64,000 nt of DNA. Origin: Christensenella sp. UBA7703. GTDB lineage: Bacteria; Bacillota; Clostridia; Christensenellales; CAG-138. Made by a program: the position numbers and the translations under genes. Under the pieces are notes generated by a model that did not search any database, had not been told where the DNA came from, and saw nothing but the letters and a program-made list of their open reading frames with translations. Shown one piece after another: positions 42,173 to 50,418 of this stretch (positions within the stretch are counted from its first letter, which is position 1; each line of letters opens with the position of its first letter). Where the stretch lies: positions 1 through 64,000 of the forward strand of contig DLGD01000016.1 of assembly GCA_002482505.1 (NCBI GenBank). Direction: 5' to 3'.

Positions 42173-43288
42173 ATGCGTTCCACCTATGCATCCGTTTCGC
42201 TCGCCAATATCAAACATAATATCGAGCTGATGCGTTCCCGCCTCAAGCCGGAGACGAAATATCTCGCGGTGGTCAAGGCAAACGCATACGGACACGGCAT
42301 GGAGGCCGTTGCCAACTGCGCGCTGGAAAGCGGCGCAGCTTACCTCGGCGTTGCATTCACCGAGGAGGGCGTGCGGCTAAGGCTCGCGGGAATCACCGCA
42401 CCGATCCTCCTGCTCGGCGCCACAGACGAAGACCACATGGACGATGTGATCCGCCATTCGCTGATGCCGACGGTGTTCACCACCGAAACGCTCCAGCTCC
42501 TGCAGGCACACGCCGCGAAGCTCGGCATGGTCTGCCGTGTGCATATCAAGGCGGACACAGGCATGAACCGCATCGGCTTTACGAGCGAAGCCGCGTTTAC
42601 GGAGGCAATCCTCCTGCTCAAACGCTGCCCAAATCTCGTACTTGATGGCTTATTTACACATTTTGCGGTGTCCGAACTCGCGGATACCTCCTTTACGCTG
42701 TTGCAGGCGGAGCGTTTCCGCCGCTATGTGGAGATTTGCAGCCGAAACGGCCTGCATCCCATCCTTCATGCAAGCAACAGCGCGGCGGCGCTCCATATCC
42801 CGGAAGCGCAGTTCGACATGGTGCGCGGTGGTATCGCGATGTATGGCTGCCATCCGGCAGGACACGCGGTCAAGGGCATCGACCTAAGGCCCGTGATGAG
42901 TTGGCACGCGTATATCACGCACATCAAGACCATTCCCGCCGGCGAAGGCGTGAGCTACGGACTTAAGTTTATCACCCCGTGCGATATGCGCGTCGGCACC
43001 GTCGCGGTCGGCTATGGGGACGGCTATAAGCGCTGCCTTTCGGACAAGGCGGAGGTTCTCATTCGCGGCATCCGCGCGCGGCAGATCGGCACCATCTGTA
43101 TGGATCAGATGATGATCGACCTCACCAACGTGCCGGACGCTGTGGTAGGAGACGATGTGGTTCTTCTTGGCAGGCAGGGCAACGACGCCATCACGGCGGA
43201 CGAGCTTGCGGACAAGGCCGGAACCATCAGCTATGAGATTTTGCTGAGCGTTTCCGAGCGTGTCCCACGGGTTTATACGAAAGACTGA
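42173..43288 (+). CDS. alr: Alanine racemase
   Basis: Makes D-alanine for peptidoglycan using PLP. The PLP lysine is K35 in VVKANAYGHG, and the second catalytic base is the Tyr in GEGVSYGLKF. The HASNSAA and VRGGIAMYG segments and the CMDQMMIDLT phosphate-site segment are conserved. 371 residues. The ribosome site GGAGG lies in the end of the amidohydrolase gene. A strong terminator follows. Confidence 0.96.
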   Translation: MRSTYASVSLANIKHNIELMRSRLKPETKYLAVVKANAYGHGMEAVANCALESGAAYLGVAFTEEGVRLRLAGITAPILLLGATDEDHMDDVIRHSLMPTVFTTETLQLLQAHAAKLGMVCRVHIKADTGMNRIGFTSEAAFTEAILLLKRCPNLVLDGLFTHFAVSELADTSFTLLQAERFRRYVEICSRNGLHPILHASNSAAALHIPEAQFDMVRGGIAMYGCHPAGHAVKGIDLRPVMSWHAYITHIKTIPAGEGVSYGLKFITPCDMRVGTVAVGYGDGYKRCLSDKAEVLIRGIRARQIGTICMDQMMIDLTNVPDAVVGDDVVLLGRQGNDAITADELADKAGTISYEILLSVSERVPRVYTKD

Positions 43289-43299
43289 ACGAAACGCAA

Positions 43300-43327
43300 A
43301 ACAGCGTCCGCTTCCGCGGACGCTGTT
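43300..43327. terminator. Bidirectional terminator between alr and nnr
   Basis: A perfect 12-bp stem AACAGCGTCCGC/GCGGACGCTGTT with a TTCC loop and a T run on plus; the minus side reads GTTTTGCG. It serves the convergent alr and nnr genes. Confidence 0.9.
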
Positions 43328-43342
43328 TTTTTGTTTCTCGAG

Positions 43343-44842
43343 TTAAACCCCTTCGATCGTCTGCCCGATAGCATCGATCACATCCCGCGCCAGCAGCATG
43401 CGCTCCTTGAGCAGAATCAGCGCAGTATCCGCGCTTGCCCCAAGCAGATATGCCCCGCAGGTTGCTGCGTCAAGCGGCGCAAGCCCCTGCGCAAGCAGCC
43501 CGGTGATCAATCCCGCGAGCACATCTCCGCTGCCGCCTTTGGCGAGCCCGGCGTTCCCGCTCGTGTTCAATCGCACTTCGGTTCCGTTCGAGATGCACGT
43601 GGACGCGCCTTTGAGCAGCACGACGCAGTTCCAACGCTTTGCATAGGTTTGCGCAATCCCGATCGGGTCGGCAAGAACCCGTTCAATCGATTCACCGCAA
43701 AGCCGCGCCATCTCCGCCGGATGCGGCGTGAGAATGACGTTTTCATGCATGCTTGCAAGCAATATTTGAGATTTGGAGAGTTGATTCAGCGCGTCTGCAT
43801 CCAGAACGGTCGGTATTCGTGCCGTCAAAGCAGCCTCAACCAGAGATAGGATATTTCCTTCACCAGCCCCGCAACCGATACAGACCGCGTTCTTTTGCGG
43901 AAGGAGTGCAATTGCATGTTTGCATGCTGTCTCGTCCCAATCCAAGCCGTCGTTCACTGTGGCTGCCATCGCTTCCGGCAATGTGGAGAATGCATGCTTC
44001 ACCGCGCCCGGTATCGCGGCTGTCGTCAACCCCGCGCCCGCGCGCAGGCAGGCAGCTGTGCTTAGCAGAGCCGCGCCCGTGTAAGCGCCAGACCCCACAC
44101 AGAGCAGCGCACGCCCGTTTTTACCCTTGTGTGAATCGGTTGGGCGAGTCGGTATCAACAGTGAAACATCTTCGCGTGTGACGAGCCACACATTTTCCAA
44201 ATCTTCTTCTGCCTCATCCATCTCATCCGAAAGCGGATGCACAATCACTTTCCCGCAGCAACCGCGTCCGGGAAATAGAAGCTGTCCTTGTTTGTAAAAC
44301 TGAAACGTCACGGTTAAATCTGCGTGAACTGCGCTGCCGAGAATTCTGCCGCTGGTTGTGTCCACACCGGATGGAATATCGATGGCGACGACAGGCTTGC
44401 CGCTCGCGTTGATTTGCGCAATCGCTTCCGCATAGATGCCCGCAATCGGGCGCGAAAGCCCGGTGCCAAATATCGCGTCCACCAATACATCATAATTCGA
44501 GATCATTTCTCCCGAGCAAGTATCAAGAAAGCGCACGCCGCAGTCCAGCGCGCGCTGATAATTCGTCTTTGCGTCTCCCGCGAGCTTATCTGCGCTTGCG
44601 AGCAGCATGCCCGCGCAGGAAATCCCGCGTTGCGTCAAAAGCCGCAGCAGCGCAAAACCGTCTCCGCCGTTGTTTCCGCCGCCGCAGACGGCGAGCACGG
44701 TTTGCTCAGGATATTGCGCCTGAAGGAGCGCATCCACGCCCTCCGCCGCGCGCTCCATCCAGGCGAGGCTATTTGCCCGCCCGTCCGAAAATCGCGCTTG
44801 TTCATAGCGGCGCATCTGCTCCGCGGTGACGACGCGTTTCAT
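43343..44842 (-). CDS. nnr: Bifunctional NAD(P)H-hydrate epimerase/dehydratase
   Basis: Repairs damaged NAD(P)H hydrates. The N-terminal YjeF epimerase domain (1-210) has CGGGNNGGDGFALLRLL and DAIFGTGLSRP with the AIDIPSGVDTTSG segment. The C-terminal ADP-dependent dehydratase (about 225-499) has VGSGAYTGAALLS, ILTPHPAEMARL and the nucleotide motif AKGGSGDVLAGLI. The length of 499 is typical of the fused enzyme. Its ATG overlaps the recX stop by 4 nt. Confidence 0.94.
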   Translation of the reverse strand: MKRVVTAEQMRRYEQARFSDGRANSLAWMERAAEGVDALLQAQYPEQTVLAVCGGGNNGGDGFALLRLLTQRGISCAGMLLASADKLAGDAKTNYQRALDCGVRFLDTCSGEMISNYDVLVDAIFGTGLSRPIAGIYAEAIAQINASGKPVVAIDIPSGVDTTSGRILGSAVHADLTVTFQFYKQGQLLFPGRGCCGKVIVHPLSDEMDEAEEDLENVWLVTREDVSLLIPTRPTDSHKGKNGRALLCVGSGAYTGAALLSTAACLRAGAGLTTAAIPGAVKHAFSTLPEAMAATVNDGLDWDETACKHAIALLPQKNAVCIGCGAGEGNILSLVEAALTARIPTVLDADALNQLSKSQILLASMHENVILTPHPAEMARLCGESIERVLADPIGIAQTYAKRWNCVVLLKGASTCISNGTEVRLNTSGNAGLAKGGSGDVLAGLITGLLAQGLAPLDAATCGAYLLGASADTALILLKERMLLARDVIDAIGQTIEGV

Positions 44843-45342
44843 TCTTCCGTTTCCTCAACAGCCTCGCGTAGAGCCGCGCGCGCTTCCTCATAGGAATATC
44901 CGCGCGAAAGCAACCGGCGAATCACCATCTCGTCCCGCTCATCTTGTCCAAGTCGGGCATATTGCCGCACATACTTTTCTGCGGTTGCAATCGCCGTTTG
45001 CTGTTGCGTTTCCTCGTCGATCTGAGAAAGCGCCTGCTCGATTGCCTCCTGATCGGTTTCGTGGGAAAGCAGTTGCTCCCGCAGGTGCGCGCGGCTGATC
45101 GGCTTTGTGGCAAGGCGCGTTCGCACAAACTCGGTTGCAAACGCAATGTCGTCCAGAAGCCCCAGTTCCTTGAGCCGCTCCACGGTTTCATACACTTCCA
45201 CTTCGCCATATTCGCAGCTGTCGAGATGGCGCTCCACCTCGCGCACCGTCCGCGCCCGCGCGCCAAGATAGCGCAGCGCAGAATCCATCGGCGTGCGTCC
45301 GGTTTCCGTGGCTTTTTTCGGTTTTGTCATACTCTTTGTCAT
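44839..45342 (-). CDS. recX: Regulatory protein RecX
   Basis: Binds RecA filaments and limits their activity. The protein has 167 residues with three-helix RecX repeats: ALRYLGARARTVREVERHL, VERLKELGLLDDIAFATEFVRTR and IRRLLSRGYSYEEARAALRE. recA itself is 19 kb away on the other strand. No good ribosome site precedes the first ATG; TAAAAT lies only 6 nt upstream, so the message may be leaderless or start at the ATG at 45330. It is coupled to nnr. Confidence 0.88.
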   Translation of the reverse strand: MTKSMTKPKKATETGRTPMDSALRYLGARARTVREVERHLDSCEYGEVEVYETVERLKELGLLDDIAFATEFVRTRLATKPISRAHLREQLLSHETDQEAIEQALSQIDEETQQQTAIATAEKYVRQYARLGQDERDEMVIRRLLSRGYSYEEARAALREAVEETEE

Positions 45343-45501
45343 GGGGTTATTTTACCATAGTTTTTCGTCCGCGGACAGCCGCCGCTGGAAAGCTGCTTTG
45401 GTTGCGCAAATAAAGGAGAAATCGTGCAACTTTCTGATGAACATTCTGTAACAATTCCAAAGCGGTGTGTTTCCATCGGTGCAAAAAAACAACAAATCCG
45501 T

Positions 45502-45507
45502 TACAAT
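45502..45507 (+). promoter_or_regulatory. -10 element of the VanW-gene promoter
   Basis: TACAAT at 45502-45507, with GTGCAA (45479-45484) 17 nt upstream as a weak -35. The rest of the gap from 45343 shows nothing further. Confidence 0.4.
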
Positions 45508-45605
45508 AGGAAAAGACGTTTCCGCGTACCGTGCAATCATTTCGCATAGGCACGCTCATAGAAAGCCCGCGAAACGCAATCGCATTTTTCCAGGAGGATG
45601 TTCGA

Positions 45606-47312
45606 ATGGAGGACAACCGGCAGCAGCCGAATCAACCGCAAGAAGAGCCGAATTACTCGGAAGTGATTTTGGAGCCGATTCAGGATATTGGCATACCCAA
45701 AAAGCGCAAGAGCAGCAGTTCCCTTGCCCGCAAACGCAAAAAGAAAAAGCAGCAACAGCGCGTGATCATTATTCTCGGCGTTGTGTTTGTGTTGCTGCTT
45801 TCGTTTTTTATCTTTATGTTTGTCAGCAATCAGCGGCAGGCAGCGGCAGAAGAAGCGGCACGCATTGCCGCGGAGGAAGCCGCACGCATCCAAATGGAAA
45901 AAGAGCAGCAGGAGTTTCAGTCAATCGTCCATTCCGACAAGTTTCTGGAGGGTGTTAGCATCAACGGGGTCTCCATCGGCGGGATGACAATGGAGGAAGC
46001 CAAGTTAGCCCTTGTCCCCGTTGAGCAAAGCCTTACCGCGCAGCGCCAACTCCAGTTGGTCTACGACAACAAGCTCTTTCCGCTGGATCTGAGCACGATG
46101 CCAAGCACGGTAAACACGGACGAGGTGTTGCAAGAGGCGTTTGCCCTCGCCAAGAGCGCACTCGACTACACAAGCTTGATGACAGAGGTAAACGACATCC
46201 GCACCAACGGCCGCCCATTTACACTGACCGTGAGCTATGACCTTTCAAGCCTGAACACGGCTGTGGCACAGATCGCCTCCCAAATCGATATCCCCGCGCA
46301 GGACGCGCAGGTCACCGGTATTGACGAAACCACCCATGCGCTCACCATCAAAAGCGAAGTGGTTGGTTATGTGGTCGATCAAACGGCGCTGATGGGCATG
46401 ATCACCGACGCGGTGACAAAAAATATCCAAACGCCGATCAATATTCCGATCGTTGTCACGCAGCCGACTTTGACGGCGGCAACGTTACAGGGTCAGTTCG
46501 TCATGCGCGCCAGCGCAACGACCGATTTTTCCACCAGCACCAGCGAGCGTAAGTATAACGTCCGCAAGGGCGCGGGGCTCATCAACGGCACCGTGCTCAA
46601 ACCTGGCGGCGTGTTCTCCACCAACGATACGCTCGGCGTGCGCAGCACGGGCAACGGCTGGAAGATGGCAAACGCATATGAAAGCGGTGCGGTTGTTCCG
46701 CAGGCAGGCGGCGGTGTTTGCCAGCTTTCGACAACTCTCTACAACGCTGTGGTCAAAGGCGATCTGGAGATTGTCTACCGCAGAAATCACTCCATGCCGG
46801 TTGCCTATGTGAAAGAAGGATTGGATGCGACGATCAACTCCGTCGGCAACATCATCGACTTTCAGTTTAAAAATAACACAACCTCGGACATCGTCGTCAT
46901 CGGTTATACGTCCGGCAATAAACTGACTTTCGAAATCTGGGGCATCCCGTTTGCTACGACAGAATACGACGAAATCAAACTCACGAGCGCTCTGGTTTCC
47001 TCCAACAGCGCGCCGGGCGAACCGGTTGAAATCATCGTCCCCGCCGGAACCGAAAAGGCGAACGGAAAGCTGATGGTCGCAGGCGAAACCTATGTTGCCG
47101 TCACGCCCAGAAAAGGCTATGTCTACCAGAGCTATAAGAACTACTATCTGGCGGGCACTCTTGTGAAGAAAGAAAAACTCGCGGTTTCAACCTACAAGGC
47201 GTTTCAGGGTGAAATCTGGATCTGTCCGGGTGAGGAAACACCTATGCCGGAGGTTACACCGGAAGCTTGGGTCCCGACGGAAGTGACCCCTGAAGTTATA
47301 CCGCAACCTTAA
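45606..47312 (+). CDS. VanW family protein with putative peptidoglycan-binding domain
   Basis: A membrane-anchored surface protein of 568 residues. A basic cytoplasmic head (KKRKSSSSLARKRKKKK) precedes one membrane segment (about 52-73), then an Ala/Glu coiled-coil stalk (EEAARIAAEEAARI). A PG_binding_4 (YoaR-like) domain is followed by the VanW domain: KYNVRKGAGLINGTVLKPGG and GGGVCQLSTTLYNAV. A Pro/Thr/Glu-rich tail (TPEAWVPTEVTPEV) ends it. The catalytic role is unknown. AGGAGG lies 8 nt before the ATG. Confidence 0.9.
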   Translation: MEDNRQQPNQPQEEPNYSEVILEPIQDIGIPKKRKSSSSLARKRKKKKQQQRVIIILGVVFVLLLSFFIFMFVSNQRQAAAEEAARIAAEEAARIQMEKEQQEFQSIVHSDKFLEGVSINGVSIGGMTMEEAKLALVPVEQSLTAQRQLQLVYDNKLFPLDLSTMPSTVNTDEVLQEAFALAKSALDYTSLMTEVNDIRTNGRPFTLTVSYDLSSLNTAVAQIASQIDIPAQDAQVTGIDETTHALTIKSEVVGYVVDQTALMGMITDAVTKNIQTPINIPIVVTQPTLTAATLQGQFVMRASATTDFSTSTSERKYNVRKGAGLINGTVLKPGGVFSTNDTLGVRSTGNGWKMANAYESGAVVPQAGGGVCQLSTTLYNAVVKGDLEIVYRRNHSMPVAYVKEGLDATINSVGNIIDFQFKNNTTSDIVVIGYTSGNKLTFEIWGIPFATTEYDEIKLTSALVSSNSAPGEPVEIIVPAGTEKANGKLMVAGETYVAVTPRKGYVYQSYKNYYLAGTLVKKEKLAVSTYKAFQGEIWICPGEETPMPEVTPEAWVPTEVTPEVIPQP

Positions 47313-47323
47313 CAATCACAGAA

Positions 47324-47351
47324 GAGAGGGTTTTGCCCTCTCTTTTTTTAT
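47324..47351 (+). terminator. Terminator of the VanW gene
   Basis: An 8-bp stem AGAGAGGG/CCCTCTCT with a TTTTG loop and seven Ts. Confidence 0.85.
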
Positions 47352-47359
47352 CTTCTATG

Positions 47360-47560
47360 TTAGTCGTCGTTCTCATGCTCCGCGTCATATCGCTCGCGCT
47401 GGAGCAGCATGAACCGCAACGATTCTGGGTCCATCGGCGTTTGCCGCGTCCCCATGCACGCACTGCAGGTTGCAAAGCACTCCGGGCAGATGCAGCGGCT
47501 GCCGAGCCCCTTTTCGTCCTGCACCATGTACGCCCCGCAGTTCTGGCAAGAACACCGCAT
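47360..47560 (-). CDS. Small cysteine-rich zinc-ribbon-like protein
   Basis: A 66-residue protein of unknown function. It has seven cysteines: CSCQNCG at residues 3-8, CICPEC at 23-28, and CSAC at 32-35, consistent with one or two zinc knuckles. The C-terminal half is a charged helix (LRFMLLQRERYDAEHENDD). The AAGGAGG site 8 nt from the ATG makes it a credible real gene despite its size. It lies alone between convergent and divergent neighbours. Confidence 0.75.
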   Translation of the reverse strand: MRCSCQNCGAYMVQDEKGLGSRCICPECFATCSACMGTRQTPMDPESLRFMLLQRERYDAEHENDD

Positions 47561-47737
47561 GCTGATCGCCTCCTTTTCTCGTTTTTTATTGTAACACGTT
47601 TTCTATTAAAAATGCGCAATCGTTGTCCGTTCAGTACTTGAATACAATTTTCATGCATATGTTTGTTCGGGGCGTTGCAGGCGTCAGCCTGCTATGCTTT
47701 TCACATTCCGTTCATGGTAATTCCATCACATTTATGC

Positions 47738-47743
47738 TATACT
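47738..47743 (+). promoter_or_regulatory. -10 element almost touching the next start codon
   Basis: TATACT at 47738-47743 predicts transcription starting near 47750, only about 3 nt before the ATG at 47753. No -35 of quality is seen (TGGTAA at 47715). This points to a leaderless or nearly leaderless message. Confidence 0.5.
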
Positions 47744-47752
47744 CTCTGCGTT

Positions 47753-48508
47753 ATGAAATCTCGATTTTTCAGCAAAACCAAGCCTTTCTTTTACCGCCTG
47801 CTCACGCTGGCGCTTGTTGTTTCGCTTTTTGTTTTCGCCGCGCCGCACGCAAAAGCGGAGGGTTTCAACTTTACGATCGGCGAATGTTCCGACGATGTGT
47901 TTCGCGCGGAAATGCGTCTGAGCGATCTTGGCTATCTTTCCGCCGTAGTCAACGGCCGTTGGGAACAGGCGGATGCAGATGCGCTTGCTGCCTTTTTAAC
48001 CGCAAACAACACGACCGAAGCAAATCTCACTTCCCTGCTTTTTTCGAACGATGCATTGGCTGTCTCGGCCGTCTCATCCGTGTTTGCGACCGGCCCGCAG
48101 CAAGGATTCCTTGTCACCTATGGTACGCTCATGCCTTGGTCGGAAGTGCAATCCAAGCTTGAACCCGGAAAGTCGTATGATGTGACGAGCTGCTATTCCG
48201 GCATCGCGCTGCATATGGTCTGCGTCTCGGTCGACAGCCACGCGAAGATGCGGCCGGAGCTGGACTGGGATAACGCCACGTTGCGCGGCTTTTTCAGCGC
48301 GGCTAGCAGTTCCGATAAGCAGCCCGTCGTGATTGCGGTCGATGGAATCTTGATCGCGGCTTCAATCCAGCAAGCCGCACCCAGCATGGAAAATCAGCCG
48401 CTTCCGGAATATGCGCTCTATTTTTCCGGCTCACTCACCGGCGTCAACGGAATCCCGGATGCAGAGCACGAGGCGATTGTGAAGATCGCCGCCAATCAGG
48501 CCTCCTGA
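47753..48508 (+). CDS. Exported protein with a degenerate PG_binding_1-like domain
   Basis: A 251-residue secreted protein. The signal peptide (RLLTLALVVSLFVFAAPHAKA) ends near residue 33. Residues 40-95 (FRAEMRLSDLGYLSAVVNGRW...DALAAF) follow the pattern of peptidoglycan-binding domain 1 repeats. The remainder (about 110-250) is unrecognised. There is no ribosome site before the ATG, which follows a -10 box by 9 nt. Function is unknown; cell-wall association is inferred. Confidence 0.7.
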   Translation: MKSRFFSKTKPFFYRLLTLALVVSLFVFAAPHAKAEGFNFTIGECSDDVFRAEMRLSDLGYLSAVVNGRWEQADADALAAFLTANNTTEANLTSLLFSNDALAVSAVSSVFATGPQQGFLVTYGTLMPWSEVQSKLEPGKSYDVTSCYSGIALHMVCVSVDSHAKMRPELDWDNATLRGFFSAASSSDKQPVVIAVDGILIAASIQQAAPSMENQPLPEYALYFSGSLTGVNGIPDAEHEAIVKIAANQAS

Positions 48509-48551
48509 GTTCGATTCAAGAGGCTCCAATCATGTAACCAAGCCCGAACAC

Positions 48552-48587
48552 AAAACCGCCGCCTGCATTTGCAGACGGCGGTTTTTT
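48552..48587. terminator. Bidirectional terminator at 48.57 kb
   Basis: A long stem AAAACCGCCG...CGGCGGTTTT with an inner CTGC/GCAG stem and an ATTT loop, followed by T runs on both strands. It ends the convergent exported-protein and TIM44-like genes. Confidence 0.85.
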
Positions 48588-48607
48588 GCTTGCGTTTGGC
48601 GTGCGGC

Positions 48608-49567
48608 TTAGTTCCCGACCGTCCTCTGGGAAATCCCCTTGATGACGGAGAGCGCCCAGTCGTGATCTTTGACCGTGACAACCGTGCCGCAATACGGGCA
48701 CTTGCCACTGTGGTTGATGTCCAGCGGCGCGCCGCAGTTCGGGCAGCTGATCTGCGTGACACTCGGCTGATTGAGTGTCTTCTTGTCCTTCTGGCGAATG
48801 AGCTTCCAATCGTAGACCATGAAGAGCTCACGCGTGGTGCTGCCGCTGACGATCGCATCCGTGCGGTCGTCCTTTGTGTAATCCGTAATGCGCGTGGAGA
48901 GCCGCACGACGAGCACGTCGTTGTCCGCCTCGAGCGCGTAGCGGACAATTCGCGTTTCGAGCACGGCAATGCGCTCTACATAGTTGGTCTGCTTCGCGTC
49001 GATGAGCGCCTGCAGCTGCCGCGCCATCTGGTTGTACAGCGCGTCGGTCATAATGGCACGCATGGGTTCCCAGTCCTTGTTTTGCCATGCGTTCTGCATC
49101 TGAATATACTGGTTCCCGACCTTTTCGAGCAGTGCCTGTTCGTTGAAGTTCGGGTCTTTCTGTTTGAGCGTGTCCAAAGGCAATCCGGGTTCTTCCTGTG
49201 CCGCGGTGTAGACGTTCTGTCCGCTGCCCTGCTGACCGGAGCGCATATAACGAAGCACGACGACTACCACGATGACGATCATGATCACCGTGAAGAGATT
49301 GCCGCCAAGGCAACCCAGTGCGCTGACGTTTCCAGTCCCGGAATCATAGTTGGAGCTGCTGTCATAGGTTGATCCGCTGCTCCAGCCGGAATCCCAGCTG
49401 GAACCCGAGTCCCAGCTTGAGCTGCCGCCGCCCCAATCGGAGCCACCGCCGCCCCAGTCGGACCCGCCGGAAAAATTGCCCGCGTCTGCGAGGGAATATG
49501 CCCCCAGCGTCAGGCAGCAGAGTAACACGGCGATCAGGATCAATCCGTGCCTCATTCGTTTCTTCAT
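48608..49567 (-). CDS. TIM44-like domain protein with zinc ribbon
   Basis: A membrane-associated protein of 319 residues. After a signal or anchor (residues 5-25) comes a low-complexity Gly/Ser/Trp/Asp region with repeated SDWGGG and SSWDSG units (about 30-75). A second membrane segment follows (about 90-107: FTVIMIVIVVVVVLRYM), then a TIM44-like domain (about 140-275). A C-terminal zinc ribbon is CPNCGAP...CPYCGT. Such proteins are found in Firmicutes but have no proven role. A promoter (TTGTCC-17-TATGAT) lies 70 nt upstream. Confidence 0.8.
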   Translation of the reverse strand: MKKRMRHGLILIAVLLCCLTLGAYSLADAGNFSGGSDWGGGGSDWGGGSSSWDSGSSWDSGWSSGSTYDSSSNYDSGTGNVSALGCLGGNLFTVIMIVIVVVVVLRYMRSGQQGSGQNVYTAAQEEPGLPLDTLKQKDPNFNEQALLEKVGNQYIQMQNAWQNKDWEPMRAIMTDALYNQMARQLQALIDAKQTNYVERIAVLETRIVRYALEADNDVLVVRLSTRITDYTKDDRTDAIVSGSTTRELFMVYDWKLIRQKDKKTLNQPSVTQISCPNCGAPLDINHSGKCPYCGTVVTVKDHDWALSVIKGISQRTVGN

Positions 49568-49628
49568 CGTTCAGACCCCCTGCGTTCTTCAGATTACTGC
49601 AATTGTGCAATCAGTTTTTCACTTATTT

Positions 49629-49657
49629 ATCATACATGATTTTGCTGGCATGGACAA
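49629..49657 (-). promoter_or_regulatory. Promoter of the TIM44-like gene
   Basis: The minus strand reads TTGTCC (49657-49652), 17 nt and TATGAT (49634-49629). Confidence 0.6.
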
Positions 49658-49710
49658 TATCCATAGCGTTCAAAATCGTTCTTTGCTTTGAATCGAAATC
49701 ATAAAGAAAC

Positions 49711-49917
49711 AGAGCGCGGTTTCCCCGCGCTCAAAGTGTCAACAAACCCATCAGGGGGGGTGGGGGATTTCCCCCAAGTTCCTTCAGATTTGGCGATTCA
49801 TTCGCCAAATTTGTGAAAAAATGGCGCGATTTGCGTCATTTTAACCCAAAGTAAAACCCATCGACAGAGTCCGCAGGACTTTGTCGATGGGCTGAGAGCG
49901 CGGTTTTCCCGCGCTCT
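49711..49917. repeat. Array of six consecutive inverted repeats
   Basis: The gap between the TIM44-like gene and DUF3343 is packed with hairpins. They are 49712-49732 (GAGCGCGG/CCGCGCTC), 49762-49775 (GGGGG/CCCCC preceded by seven Gs), 49786-49812 (11 bp), 49819-49841 (short, mismatched), 49857-49891 (16 bp with a GCA loop, one wobble) and 49895-49917 (AGAGCGCGG/CCGCGCTCT). The first and last are nearly identical copies and bracket the array. On the minus strand the last two could terminate the selenium operon. Confidence 0.7.
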
Positions 49918-49938
49918 GCCCTGTGTATTCTCTGTTGT

Positions 49939-50184
49939 TTACGCGCGGTTCAGCAGTTCCATAAACCCGTCGCCTTGCACGCTTTTTTCTACAACACGTT
50001 CCACATCCGCATCCATGTCTCCCAGGTGCGCCTCGTTTGCACGATAGAGTACACAGGTACCGCAGCTTGCACTCAAATACCGTGGAACGGGCGCAAGCCG
50101 CGCCGCAACGCCCTGCCCCGCTAGCGCGCGCTGTGTGCGCATCGCGGAAAGATGCGTATGGAACGTTGCGATGTATTCCTTCAT
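49939..50184 (-). CDS. DUF3343 domain protein (putative Se/S carrier-like)
   Basis: An 81-residue protein of the DUF3343 family, which is commonly found beside YedE/YedF genes. A conserved cysteine pair lies in LSASCGTCVLY (residues 38-48), after the usual FHTHLSAMRTQRAL start. The cysteines could carry selenide or persulfide; this is inferred from context. Its ATG overlaps the yedF stop by 4 nt. It is the last gene of the yedE-yedF-DUF3343 operon. Confidence 0.85.
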   Translation of the reverse strand: MKEYIATFHTHLSAMRTQRALAGQGVAARLAPVPRYLSASCGTCVLYRANEAHLGDMDADVERVVEKSVQGDGFMELLNRA

Positions 50185-50390
50185 GCCCGGCTGAGCGAGA
50201 GCGTGTAGTCCACACCTTCCTGCTGGATGGAGACGGTATATCCGCGGGACACGGCAAAGCGAGTCACGTTCTCTTTTGCGGCTTCCGCGTCAACCAGCAC
50301 GGTCAATTCGGAAAGACCGTCCTTCACCGCGCGCTGTGTGCGCACGACAGGTTCGGGGCAGAGAAGCCCTCTTGCATCTACGATCAACAT
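50181..50390 (-). CDS. yedF: YedF/TusA-like selenium metabolism protein
   Basis: A 69-residue TusA-fold sulfurtransferase-like protein. The CPxP motif is in ARGLLCPEPVVRTQRAV (residues 6-22), with the cysteine that would carry S or Se. Longer YedF proteins have a second DsrE-like domain; only the TusA domain is present here. It lies 28 nt downstream of yedE, and TusA-YedE pairs are known to act together in selenium or sulfur uptake. Confidence 0.88.
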   Translation of the reverse strand: MLIVDARGLLCPEPVVRTQRAVKDGLSELTVLVDAEAAKENVTRFAVSRGYTVSIQQEGVDYTLSLSRA

Positions 50391-50418
50391 GGTTCTATCC
50401 TTTCATTTGTCGCTTGTG

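Noticed and set aside
49711..49917. CRISPR array
   Set aside because: The repeats are palindromes of different sequence and length without regular spacers, and no cas genes are nearby.
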